64,000 nucleotides of DNA, from positions 186,001-250,000 of the forward strand of contig CALRTC020000004.1 in the NCBI GenBank assembly GCA_943371025.1. Reading direction: 5' to 3'. A program made the position numbers and the translations under genes. Under the pieces are notes generated by a model. It saw only the letters and a list, made by a program, of their open reading frames with translations, was not told the origin of the DNA and searched no databases. The DNA comes from Niveispirillum sp943371025. Lineage in GTDB: Bacteria; Pseudomonadota; Alphaproteobacteria; Azospirillales; Azospirillaceae. This document shows, piece by piece, positions 48,607-57,345 of this stretch (positions are counted from its first letter, which is position 1; each line of letters opens with the position of its first letter).

Positions 48607-48784
48607 TCAGTGCGTCCGACCCGGCGCCGTTTTGCGACGCCGCATCGTGCGGTGGGCGGGCTTATAGCCAACCCTGTCCTTGTTTGTAAACCCCTGTTTC
48701 GCTTTTTGCCGCATTTTCTTCATACGGCTGGAAATCTCCTTTGATTCCAGTAGCCTGCACCCATGACTCAACCGGAGACCGCCC

Positions 48785-49393
48785 ATGCGCCCCGACCCCG
48801 CCCGCAATCCCTGGCGTCTGAAGGCCCTGCGCGCCGTTTATGAGAATCCCTGGATCGCCGTGGAACATCACGATGTGGTGAAGCCCAGCGGCGCGCCCGG
48901 CATCTATGGCGTCGTGCGGTTTCGCAACCATGCGGTGGGTGTGGTGCCCGTCGCCGATGACGGTACGACCTGGCTGGTGGGGCAGTATCGCTATCCCCAT
49001 GACCGCTACAGCTGGGAAATCCCGGAGGGCGGGGTGCCGGTGGGCGAAGACCCGGCGGTGGGCGCGCGGCGCGAACTGCGGGAAGAGACCGGTGTGGCGG
49101 CCGCCCATCTGCTGGCCTTCCAGAAGGTCGATCTGTCCAACAGCGTGTCGGATGAAGAGGGCACCCTTTTCGTTGCCTGGGGTCTGACCGAGGGGGAGGC
49201 GGAGCCCGACGATACAGAGGAACTGGCCTTGCGCCGTCTGCCACTGCATGAGGCGCTGGCCATGGCCCAGTCGGGGGCGATCACCGATGGCTTGTCCCTG
49301 ATCGCGCTGCTGCGCCTGCCTTTGCTGCTGACCGATCCGGCGACGCCGGCCGATCTGCGCGCCCTGCTGGCCCGCGGTCTGCAACAGCCCTGA
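48785..49393 (+). CDS. Nudix hydrolase (ADP-ribose pyrophosphatase-like)
   Basis: 202 aa. The Nudix box reads GGVPVGEDPAVGARRELREETGV, with the metal-binding REL-EE pattern intact. The surrounding QYRYPHDRYSWEIPEGG matches ADP-ribose pyrophosphatase-type (NUDT5/NudF) enzymes, which hydrolyse ADP-ribose to AMP and ribose-5-phosphate. Substrate not proven. Monocistronic between tRNA genes with its own terminator. Confidence 0.9.
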   Translation: MRPDPARNPWRLKALRAVYENPWIAVEHHDVVKPSGAPGIYGVVRFRNHAVGVVPVADDGTTWLVGQYRYPHDRYSWEIPEGGVPVGEDPAVGARRELREETGVAAAHLLAFQKVDLSNSVSDEEGTLFVAWGLTEGEAEPDDTEELALRRLPLHEALAMAQSGAITDGLSLIALLRLPLLLTDPATPADLRALLARGLQQP

Positions 49394-49399
49394 TATGCA

Positions 49400-49426
49400 G
49401 AAGGCCCGCCGGAGGGGCGGGCCTTC
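49400..49426 (+). terminator. Terminator-like hairpin after the Nudix gene
   Basis: GAAGGCCCGCC (49400-49410) pairs perfectly with GGCGGGCCTTC (49416-49426) around GGAGG. No strong T-run follows. Confidence 0.7.
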
Positions 49427-49454
49427 ACATCGCCTGACAGACAGGCTTGAAACT

Positions 49455-49528
49455 TGGAGGCACGGCCGGGAATCGAACCCGGATTCACGGATTTGCAGTC
49501 CGTTGCATCACCATTCTGCCACCGCGCC
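49455..49528 (-). tRNA. tRNA-Cys (GCA)
   Basis: 74 nt with encoded CCA. Acceptor GGCGCGG pairs with CCGTGCC (one G-U). The anticodon loop gives GCA in GGACTGCAAATCC, and the T arm is GGGTTCGATTCCC. Confidence 0.95.
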
Positions 49529-49746
49529 AACGGTGCCCCATCAGCCTACGCGCCGTCCGGGGTGGGGCCGCTATATAGACGGGCGGGAAGGGGGTGGTCA
49601 AGGGGGTGGTGCAATTATTCGTCTGCGTCCTGCTCTGGTGCAGGCGCAACATTGTGTTCCGCGGGCGGGGCGGATATATAGCACCGTGGATTCCCTTCGC
49701 GGATTCATCCCACCCTTTGTCATCCCCAGCGCGACAGACCCGTCCC

Positions 49747-50412
49747 ATGATGGCCAACACCGAATATAGCGCCGCCCGTCTGAATATGGTCGAAGGCCAG
49801 ATCCGGCCGAACAAGGTGACCGACCAGCGCGTGGTCGATGCCTTCCTGGCCGTGCCGCGCGATCAGTTCGTGCCCGCCGGGCTGCGCGGTGTCGCCTATG
49901 TCGACAAGAGCATTTCCATCGGCAAGGGCCGCTTCCTGCTGGAACCGATGGTCCTGGCCCGGCTGCTGAACGATGCCAGGATCCAGCCGACCGACATCGT
50001 CCTGGATATCGGTACGGGCACCGGCTACTCCGCCGCCGTCCTGGGCCGTCTGGCCGCCACGGTCGTTGCCGTGGAATCGGACAGCGAGCTGGCCGCCCAG
50101 GCCAATCAGGCCGTGCAGACCCATGGCGTCGACAATGCGGCCGTCATGCAGGGCCCCTTGAATGCGGGCTGGGCCAAGCAGGGTCCGTACAATGTGATCA
50201 TTGTGCAGGGCGCGGTTGCTGCCGTGCCCGCGACGCTGCTGGACCAACTGGCCGAGGGTGGCCGCCTGATGGCCGTCGTCATTCCGGAAAGCGGCCAGGG
50301 TGTGGCCCGCCTCTACCAGAAGACGGGTGGCAAGGTGTCCAGCCGCGTCCTGTTCGACGCGTCGGCCGCCATCCTGCCCGGGCTGGAAGCCAAGCCGGAT
50401 TTCCAGTTCTGA
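49747..50412 (+). CDS. Protein-L-isoaspartate O-methyltransferase family protein
   Basis: 221 aa AdoMet-dependent fold. Motif I is LDIGTGTGYSAAVLG, with RDQFVP and a KSISIGKGRFLLEPMVLARLL segment typical of the PIMT branch near tolC. The true repair signature around the active-site Ser/Gly loop appears changed, so methyl transfer to isoaspartyl residues is uncertain. Two adjacent ATGs (49747, 49750) are both possible starts. First gene of a run with the rhodanese and tolC. Confidence 0.85.
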   Translation: MMANTEYSAARLNMVEGQIRPNKVTDQRVVDAFLAVPRDQFVPAGLRGVAYVDKSISIGKGRFLLEPMVLARLLNDARIQPTDIVLDIGTGTGYSAAVLGRLAATVVAVESDSELAAQANQAVQTHGVDNAAVMQGPLNAGWAKQGPYNVIIVQGAVAAVPATLLDQLAEGGRLMAVVIPESGQGVARLYQKTGGKVSSRVLFDASAAILPGLEAKPDFQF

Positions 50413-50432
50413 TCCAGCCGCGGAGCCAGCCT

Positions 50433-50765
50433 GTGCGCCCCATCACAGACAATGAGATGACTGTGGAGGAATTGGCGGACAGGCTGCGTGGAAATGATGG
50501 GGTTGTCGTGCTGGATGTACGCGAACCCTGGGAAGTGGAACTTTGCCGGATCGGTGAAAGCATCCACATTCCACTCGGGCAATTACCGTCTGCCGTGACG
50601 GTATTGCCGCAGGACCGGGATATTGCGGTCCTGTGCCATCACGGCATGCGAAGCGCGCACGCCACGTCCTGGCTGCGTGCCCAGGGTTTTGACCGGGCCA
50701 TCAATCTTGCGGGCGGAATCGACGCTTGGGCCCGGCGTATCGATCCGACCATGAAGGTGTATTGA
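50433..50765 (+). CDS. Rhodanese-like domain protein
   Basis: 110 aa single rhodanese domain. The active-site loop CHHGMRS begins with Cys68, which would carry a persulfide. VVVLDVREPWEVELCRI and INLAGGIDAWARRIDP are the flanking family motifs. The start is a GTG at 50433 with GGAG upstream; an ATG at 50457 is an alternative. It lies between the Pcm-like gene and tolC, and ends 2 bp before the tolC start. Confidence 0.92.
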   Translation: MRPITDNEMTVEELADRLRGNDGVVVLDVREPWEVELCRIGESIHIPLGQLPSAVTVLPQDRDIAVLCHHGMRSAHATSWLRAQGFDRAINLAGGIDAWARRIDPTMKVY

Positions 50766-50767
50766 CC

Positions 50768-52159
50768 ATGCATTCCACCCGTCAGAAGCCGACCTCGACC
50801 ACCCAGTTCCTGCGCCGCGTGGCGCGCGCCGCACTGCCGGCCGTGGCCTTGGCCTGTGGGTTGGGCATTACCCCCGCCCAGGCGCAGACGTTGCAGGAAG
50901 CGCTGGCCGCTGCCTACCAGTCGAATCCCACCCTGGATGCGGCCCGCGCCCAGTTGCGCGCCACCGACGAACTGGTGCCGCAGGCCCGCTCCGGCTATCT
51001 GCCGACGCTGACCGTCGATGGTGATTATGGCCGGTACCGCACGGATTCGGGCCTGACGACCAGCAACTGGACGCAGAAATCCGTCGGCGCCGACATCACC
51101 CAGCCGATTTTTCGCGGCGGCCGCACCGAAGCCGCGATGAGCCGCGCCGAGGCTCTGATCCAGGCGCAGCGCGCCAGCCTGTCGGCCACGGAACAGAGCG
51201 TGCTGCTGTCCGCCGCCACTGCCTATTCCGACGTGGTCCGCGACCAGGCCGTGCTGGACCTGAACGTTAACAATGTGCAGGTGCTGAAGCGCCAGCTGGA
51301 AGCCGCCCGCGACCGCTTCCGCGTGGGCGAGATCACCCGCACCGACGTCAGCCAGTCCGAGTCGCGTCTGGCCCTGTCGGAATCCAACCGTATCGCCGCC
51401 GAAGGCGCCCTGAATGCCAGCCGCGCCACCTTCGCCCGCATGATCGGCGCTTTGCCGGAAAACCTGTTGCAGCCGTCGCCGCTGACGGGTCTGCCGGCCT
51501 CGCGCGAGGCCATCATCAATCTGGCCGAACAGGGCAGCCCGCAGGTCCTGGCCGCCAAGTACAGCGAACGGGCGGCCGATGCCGCCGTCGATCAGGTGGC
51601 TGGCGAGTTGCTGCCCACCGTATCGGTGGTCGGGTCCGTCCAGCGCAGCTGGAACTACAATGGCAGCATCGACACGCTGGACCAGGCATCGGTGATGGCC
51701 CGCGTCTCCGTGCCGATCTATGAGGCCGGCGGCACCACGGCCCGCGTGCGCGAAGCCAAGCAGACCGCGTCCCAGCGCCGCATCCAGATCGACGAGGCCG
51801 TGCGCCAGTCCCGGGAAACGGCCATCCGCGCCTGGGAGGCCCTGACGACGGCCCGTTCGTCGATCAAGTCGCGCCAGGAGCAGGTGCGCGCCGCCAACAT
51901 CGCCCTGGAAGGCGTGCGCCAGGAAGCCACGGTGGGTTCGCGCACCGTGCTGGATACGCTCGACGCCGAACAGGAACTGCTGAGCGCGCAGGTGGAGCTG
52001 GTCCGTTCACAGCGTGACGAGGTTGTCGCCAGCTTCCAGGTCATGGCCGCCGTCGGTCAGCTTTCGCCCAAGGCCCTGGACCTGCCGGTCCAGGCCTATG
52101 ACGTGAACGCGCATTATGAGAGCGCGTCCAGCAAGCTGTGGGGTCTGTCGGCCGATTGA
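50768..52159 (+). CDS. tolC: TolC family outer membrane channel protein
   Basis: 463 aa. Signal peptide ending PAQAQ, then the two internally similar helical-hairpin halves of TolC (TLQEALAAAYQSNPTLDAARAQLRATDELVPQARSGYLPTL; about 180-230 and 380-430 helices with DVSQSESRLALSESNRIAAEGAL and EATVGSRTVLDTLDAEQELLSAQVEL). It forms the trimeric exit duct for type I secretion and RND efflux. Adjoins the rhodanese gene, so co-transcription is probable. A terminator follows. Confidence 0.93.
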   Translation: MHSTRQKPTSTTQFLRRVARAALPAVALACGLGITPAQAQTLQEALAAAYQSNPTLDAARAQLRATDELVPQARSGYLPTLTVDGDYGRYRTDSGLTTSNWTQKSVGADITQPIFRGGRTEAAMSRAEALIQAQRASLSATEQSVLLSAATAYSDVVRDQAVLDLNVNNVQVLKRQLEAARDRFRVGEITRTDVSQSESRLALSESNRIAAEGALNASRATFARMIGALPENLLQPSPLTGLPASREAIINLAEQGSPQVLAAKYSERAADAAVDQVAGELLPTVSVVGSVQRSWNYNGSIDTLDQASVMARVSVPIYEAGGTTARVREAKQTASQRRIQIDEAVRQSRETAIRAWEALTTARSSIKSRQEQVRAANIALEGVRQEATVGSRTVLDTLDAEQELLSAQVELVRSQRDEVVASFQVMAAVGQLSPKALDLPVQAYDVNAHYESASSKLWGLSAD

Positions 52160-52191
52160 TTCGTCGGCAATACCATCGATTGTATCCAGGG

Positions 52192-52217
52192 AAGGGGAGG
52201 CGGATTCGCCTCCCCTT
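52192..52217 (+). terminator. Intrinsic terminator after tolC
   Basis: AAGGGGAGGCG (52192-52202) pairs perfectly with CGCCTCCCCTT (52207-52217) around GATT, followed by TTGTCTTTT. Confidence 0.85.
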
Positions 52218-52334
52218 GTCTTTTGAGCCTCTGAAAGCGCGGTTTCCTTAATTCCTTTAACAAGTTCGTGGAATTTTGCCGCGTTCTGCCCTAGGCTTGC
52301 GGCCAGCTTCGTGGAAGGTCAGGTTACGCGCGCA

Positions 52335-52919
52335 ATGGCCGACAAAGGGTCCTCACAAGAACCATCGATGGAAGAGATTCTCGCTTCCATCCGCCGGATT
52401 ATTTCCGAGGACGGTGAAGCGCCGCCGGAGGAGCCGCCTCCGCCGCCCCCGCCACCGCCGCCTCCTCCCCCGCCTCCGCCGCCGCCTCCCCCCCCGCCGC
52501 CTCCGCCGCCGCCACCCCCGATGGTGTTCGATCCGGAGCCGGATTTCCCCCCGATCGAGGAGGAAGAGGAGGAGCCGCTTGAACTGACCCAGATGGTTCA
52601 GGAAGAGCCGGAGACCTATTTCTCGCCGCCGCCTCCGCCGCGTCGGGCACCCCCGCCGGATGATGGCGGCCTGATCTCTGATTACGCCGCCGACGCGGCC
52701 AGCCGCGCCTTTGCCGCCGGTCTGGCCGGATTCCGCCGTGGCGGGCCCAGCCTGACGGGTGACGGTCCGGTCGGCCGTGGCGACGTGACCCTGGAACAGA
52801 TCGTTTATGAGATCGTGCGTCCCATGATCCGTGAATGGCTGGACGATAATCTGCCCACCATGGTGGAGCGGATGGTCAAGCGTGAGATTGAGCGGGTGGT
52901 ACGGCGCGGCCTCGACTGA
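52335..52919 (+). CDS. popZ: Polar organizing protein PopZ (DUF2497) with long proline run
   Basis: 194 aa. The N-terminal helix SMEEILASIRRIISED and the C-terminal helices (VTLEQIVYEIVRPMIREWLDDNLPTMVERMVKREIERVVRRGL) are the PopZ hallmarks. Between them a disordered linker contains 29 consecutive prolines (52434-52520) then acid-rich EEEEEEPLE. PopZ oligomers anchor the chromosome origin and polar machinery in alphaproteobacteria; the proline/acid linker controls condensate behaviour in Caulobacter. The start at MADKGSS was chosen because homology begins there. Between tolC and valS, as in relatives. Confidence 0.9.
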   Translation: MADKGSSQEPSMEEILASIRRIISEDGEAPPEEPPPPPPPPPPPPPPPPPPPPPPPPPPPPPMVFDPEPDFPPIEEEEEEPLELTQMVQEEPETYFSPPPPPRRAPPPDDGGLISDYAADAASRAFAAGLAGFRRGGPSLTGDGPVGRGDVTLEQIVYEIVRPMIREWLDDNLPTMVERMVKREIERVVRRGLD

Positions 52920-53023
52920 CGCGCTTGCCTGCTTTGACGTGAACAAAAGGGGCGGCGCCTTGTGGGTGCCGCCCCTTTTCCTTTATTTAACCCGATCCCC
53001 CTTACCCGGAAGGCCCGGCCATC

Positions 53024-55708
53024 ATGTTGGAAAAGACGTTCTCCCCCGCCGAGGTGGAAGCCAGCCATTATCAGCGCTGGGAAGACACGGGCGCGTTCGC
53101 CGCACACGTCGATTCGAACCAGACGCCCTATACCATCATGATGCCGCCGCCCAACGTAACGGGCAGCCTGCATATGGGCCACGCCCTGACCTTCACGCTT
53201 CAGGACATTCTGATCCGGTATCAGCGCATGCGTGGCAAGGATGCCCTGTGGCAGCCGGGCACCGACCATGCCGGCATCGCCACCCAGATGGTGGTGGAGC
53301 GCAACCTGGGCAAGGAAGGCATCACGCGCCAGGATCTGGGGCGTGAGAAGTTCCTGGAAAAGGTCTGGGAATGGAAGGCCGAGTCCGGCGGCACCATCAC
53401 CCGCCAGCTGCGTCGCCTGGGTGCCTCCACCGACTGGGCGCGCGAACGCTTCACCATGGATGAAGGCCTGAACAAGGCCGTCCGCAAGGTGTTCGTGGAA
53501 CTGTACCGCCAGGGCCTGATCTATCGCGACAAGCGTCTGGTCAACTGGGACCCCAAGCTGCACACCGCCATCTCCGACCTGGAGGTCGAGCAGAAGGAGG
53601 TGAACGGCAATCTGTGGCATTTCCGCTATCCCATCGACGGGCAGGAAGGCCGCTATATCGTCGTCGCCACGACCCGGCCCGAGACCATGCTGGCCGATAC
53701 GGCCGTGGCCGTGCATCCCGACGATGAGCGCTACAAGGACCTGATCGGCAAGTTCGTGCGCCTGCCGCTGGTCGGCCGCCTGATCCCCATCGTGGCCGAT
53801 GAATATGCCGATCCGGAGACGGGGTCGGGTGCCGTGAAGATCACGCCCGCCCATGACTTCAACGATTTCGAGGTCGGCAAGCGCCACAAGCTGCCGCTGA
53901 TCAACCTGCTGGACCGCGACGCCCGCATCGTCCAGAGTTTCGAAGGCTATAAGCCCGGCGCCGATGGCCGCCTGGAGGCGTTCAGCGAGCCGGTGCCGGA
54001 GGCCTATCGCGGCCTGGACCGGTATGAGGCGCGCAAGAAGGTGGTGGCCGATCTGGAGGCGTTGGAACTGCTGGAACAGATCGTCCCGCACAAGATGACC
54101 CAGCCGCATGGCGACCGGTCCGGCGTGGTGATCGAGCCCTGGCTGACCGACCAATGGTATTGCGACGCGGCCACCCTGGCCAAGCCGGCGATTGAGGCGG
54201 TGGAGACGGGCAAGACCCAGTTCGTGCCCAAGAACTGGGAAAACACCTATTTCGAATGGATGCGCAATATCCAGCCCTGGTGCATCTCGCGTCAGCTCTG
54301 GTGGGGTCACCAGATCCCCGCCTGGTATGATGCCGATGGCAATGTCTTTGTGGCAGAGACGGCGGAAGAGGCCCACGCCCTGGCCGGCGACGGCGTGGCC
54401 CTGACGCGCGACAGCGACGTGCTGGATACCTGGTTCTCCTCCGCGCTGTGGCCGTTCAGCACGCTGGGCTGGCCGGAACAGACCCCGGAGCTGGGGCGCT
54501 ATTACCCCGGCGACGTGCTGGTCACCGGCTTCGACATCATCTTCTTCTGGGTCGCCCGCATGATGATGATGGGCATCCATTTCATGGGCGATGTGCCGTT
54601 CAAGACCATCTACATCCATGCCCTGGTCCGCGATGAAAAGGGCCAGAAGATGTCGAAGTCGAAGGGCAATGTCATCGACCCGCTGGAGGTGATCGACCAG
54701 TATGGGTGCGATGCCCTGCGCTTCACGCTGACGGCCATGGCCGCGCAAGGCCGTGACATCAAGCTGGCGGTCAACCGCGTCGAAGGCTATCGCAACTTCG
54801 CCACCAAGCTGTGGAACGCCGCGCGCTATGCCGAAATGAACCAGGTCGCCCCCGTGGCCGGGTTCGATCCGGCAGCCGTGAAGCTGACGGTCAATAAATG
54901 GATCGTCAGCGCCGTGCAGCAGGCGGCCGGTCGCATCACCGACGCGCTGGACGCCTATAAGTTCAACGAGGCGGCGGCCGGCATCTATCAGTTCGCCTGG
55001 AACAGCTTCTGCGACTGGTATCTGGAATTCACCAAGCCCATCCTGAATGGGGAGGATGAAGCTGCCAAGGCCGAAACCCGCGCCACCACCGCCTGGGTGC
55101 TGGACCGTATCCTGCACCTGCTGCACCCGGTCATGCCCTTCATCACGGAGGAATTGAACGAGAAGCTGGGCGGGCAGGGCCAGACCCTGATCTCCGCCCC
55201 CTGGCCGCTGGCGCAGGCGGCGCTGGTCGATCAGGCGGCCAGTGACGAGATGGAATGGGTGGTGCGCCTGATTTCCGGCATCCGCACCGTGCGGTCGGAA
55301 ATGAACGTGCCGCCCTCGGCCCAGTTGCCCCTGCTGCTGAAGGATGCCAGCGAGGTCACGCGCCAGCGTCTGGCCACCCACCGCGACCTGATCCTGCGCT
55401 TGGCCCGCCTGTCGGGTGTGGAGGCCACGAACGAGGACGCGCCCAAGGGTTCCGCCCAGTCCGTCCTGGACGAAGCCACCCTGATCCTGCCGCTCTCCGA
55501 CTTCATCGATGTGGAGAAGGAAAAGGCCCGCCTGGGCAAGGAAATCGGCAAGCTGGAACAGGACATCGCCAAGATCGACGCCAAACTGTCGAACAAGAAC
55601 TTCGTCGACAAGGCGCCCGAAGAGGTGATCGAAGAACAACGCGACCGCCGCGCCGACGCGGATGCCACCCGCGCCAAGCTGGCCGAGGCGCTGGCCCGGT
55701 TGGGGTGA
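53024..55708 (+). CDS. valS: Valine-tRNA ligase
   Basis: 894 aa. Class I synthetase charging tRNA-Val. HIGH-type motif GSLHMGHAL near residue 48, editing domain about 150-330, KMSKS at 542-546 (GQKMSKSKGNVI), anticodon-binding helices, and a C-terminal coiled coil (VEKEKARLGKEIGKLEQDIAKID). PPPNVTG and the WFSSALWPFSTLGWP segment fit ValRS rather than IleRS or LeuRS. A terminator follows the gene. Confidence 0.97.
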   Translation: MLEKTFSPAEVEASHYQRWEDTGAFAAHVDSNQTPYTIMMPPPNVTGSLHMGHALTFTLQDILIRYQRMRGKDALWQPGTDHAGIATQMVVERNLGKEGITRQDLGREKFLEKVWEWKAESGGTITRQLRRLGASTDWARERFTMDEGLNKAVRKVFVELYRQGLIYRDKRLVNWDPKLHTAISDLEVEQKEVNGNLWHFRYPIDGQEGRYIVVATTRPETMLADTAVAVHPDDERYKDLIGKFVRLPLVGRLIPIVADEYADPETGSGAVKITPAHDFNDFEVGKRHKLPLINLLDRDARIVQSFEGYKPGADGRLEAFSEPVPEAYRGLDRYEARKKVVADLEALELLEQIVPHKMTQPHGDRSGVVIEPWLTDQWYCDAATLAKPAIEAVETGKTQFVPKNWENTYFEWMRNIQPWCISRQLWWGHQIPAWYDADGNVFVAETAEEAHALAGDGVALTRDSDVLDTWFSSALWPFSTLGWPEQTPELGRYYPGDVLVTGFDIIFFWVARMMMMGIHFMGDVPFKTIYIHALVRDEKGQKMSKSKGNVIDPLEVIDQYGCDALRFTLTAMAAQGRDIKLAVNRVEGYRNFATKLWNAARYAEMNQVAPVAGFDPAAVKLTVNKWIVSAVQQAAGRITDALDAYKFNEAAAGIYQFAWNSFCDWYLEFTKPILNGEDEAAKAETRATTAWVLDRILHLLHPVMPFITEELNEKLGGQGQTLISAPWPLAQAALVDQAASDEMEWVVRLISGIRTVRSEMNVPPSAQLPLLLKDASEVTRQRLATHRDLILRLARLSGVEATNEDAPKGSAQSVLDEATLILPLSDFIDVEKEKARLGKEIGKLEQDIAKIDAKLSNKNFVDKAPEEVIEEQRDRRADADATRAKLAEALARLG

Positions 55709-55756
55709 GGGGGGGCGGTGGTGCCGCCGTCTGGCGTTGAAGGGTTGAGGTGAGGA

Positions 55757-55787
55757 AAGCGGCGTCCCGGCGGGGCGCCGCTTTTTT
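55757..55787 (+). terminator. Intrinsic terminator after valS
   Basis: AAGCGGCG (55757-55764) pairs with CGCCGCTT (55776-55783), extended inward by CCC/GGG, and runs into TTTTTT (55782-55787). Confidence 0.9.
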
Positions 55788-56037
55788 ATGGCTGACGGAG
55801 GGGCGGAAGTGGAACGCACACTCATCATCTCTAGCTTCCACTATTGAAGGTTTCCATAGAATCCAGTCTATGACAGATTTACCTAATTTTATTCCTGAGT
55901 TATCCTCCTGAATTTTTACCATTTTCATTGATATCGTGTTGAAGTCGGTATAAATTTCGTTCTTGCAGTTAAATGGGCGGTGGTTAGTAGTAAATACGGC
56001 GTCTGTGTTAGATAGCTTGCCTTTGCATTGAGGCCAC
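55788..56037. other. AT-rich intergenic region before the FRG gene
   Basis: 250 bp, the composition turning A/T-rich at about 55820. It presumably holds the promoter for the FRG gene. No small gene, repeat or integration site seen. Confidence 0.5.
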
Positions 56038-57201
56038 ATGACATACTGGGATTATTATAGCGCCGAGTTCGATTGGTGCGACGCTGACGAAACATACAAG
56101 CCTGATCCGAGAACCCCTGAGCGGTTTGAGGCGTTGGGCTACTCAGAGGCCGACGCCCGACGGTTGATTGAGTCAGGCTATGTTATGTTTGAAGGCCTCA
56201 ATATTGTCTATGATCGCTATTATGCAGGGCTGCTATCGTCGACTGATGGTCGCTTTCGTATTGCAGCTGACAGGTTCCGTTCGGGGAACTATGAGCTGAC
56301 TTCGCGGGTTCAGGTTCGCACAGCGCATTCCTTGGATGAAGTGCATTATTTGGTGGAAGCGGCGCGGGCACGCTACATGCGCCGTCTTCTCTTCCGCGGA
56401 CAGACGCGCAATTTCTCTCTTGATAGGGCGGTCCCGAATCCGGCGATGTCGGTGGACGGCTTTGGTGAGATATCGCTGGTGCCATCTGTTTGGCGGCGAT
56501 TGCTACTTGCCCGGCGGAGCAGCTTCCTCTCGTTTCGGAATCTCACCAGGTTAGAATGGTCGAAGATTCTCTATTCATCGTTCGACATCGAGGATATCCA
56601 GCGTCGTCATCAATCTTTGATTGATAATGGCGAGCTTGTTTACTCCATTCCGGAAATGGAGGATTGTAGTGATCCGGCTGTGGCGGAATTTGGCAAGATA
56701 AGGGGGGATCTGATACTGGATTTCGATCAGTACGCTTCGGCCTTCGCGACTCTTATGCAACACTATGGGTTGCTTTCACCTGTGCTGGATCTCTCGAGTG
56801 ATGTTGATGTTGCGTTGTTTTTTGCAACCCATGCCTTAGATGGTTCGGGCCATAACTGTACTTACAAGTTTGTTGGCACTAACAATCGTCAAGCCCTGCT
56901 GTACATCTTAAAAGAGAATGAGCGTGAGATGACAGTGCATCAACGGCGCCGATTGTTCGAGGCGCTGAACCCACAGCGGCCAATACAACAGCATTGTGTG
57001 ACCGCCCACGCTTCACCTTGGGCCATAAACCTACCTGCAGACTTCTTGGTGGAGGTGATACGCCTCGATTTTGACCTGAGCTCCCCACAGGGATATGCGA
57101 TGTCCGATCTGTTCCCAAGCAGGAATGATGACCGGTTTCTGAGGGCACTTATCGATCAACGTATACCGTATGTTACGGCCTTCGATCGGTCTACACCTTG
57201 A
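56038..57201 (+). CDS. FRG-domain protein
   Basis: 387 aa. The FRG domain (PF08867) is recognisable by F119-R-G121 in RLLFRGQTRNFSL and by LMQHYGLLSPVLDLSSDVDVALFFATH (about 239-265), with a helical N-terminal ~90 residues. The biochemical role of FRG domains is not established; they often occur in variable genome regions. Codon use is clearly less GC-rich than in valS and the TPR gene on either side. No partner gene is adjacent. No signal peptide; cytoplasmic. Confidence 0.85.
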   Translation: MTYWDYYSAEFDWCDADETYKPDPRTPERFEALGYSEADARRLIESGYVMFEGLNIVYDRYYAGLLSSTDGRFRIAADRFRSGNYELTSRVQVRTAHSLDEVHYLVEAARARYMRRLLFRGQTRNFSLDRAVPNPAMSVDGFGEISLVPSVWRRLLLARRSSFLSFRNLTRLEWSKILYSSFDIEDIQRRHQSLIDNGELVYSIPEMEDCSDPAVAEFGKIRGDLILDFDQYASAFATLMQHYGLLSPVLDLSSDVDVALFFATHALDGSGHNCTYKFVGTNNRQALLYILKENEREMTVHQRRRLFEALNPQRPIQQHCVTAHASPWAINLPADFLVEVIRLDFDLSSPQGYAMSDLFPSRNDDRFLRALIDQRIPYVTAFDRSTP

Positions 57202-57345
57202 CGTGGCGGTCTGTATTACAATTTTATATCTATATATCAATTCAAATTGAGGATAACTTTTTCCCCGTATTCGGATTTATTTCTTATTGTCTTATTGGAA
57301 ATGGCGAGGCTGTGTAAACGACCAGTTTAGCCTACAAGCCCCCCC

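Noticed and set aside
52805..55828. Long minus-strand open frame (about 1007 codons) opposite popZ and valS
   Set aside because: Shadow frame of valS in GC-rich DNA; the plus strand has clear ValRS motifs.
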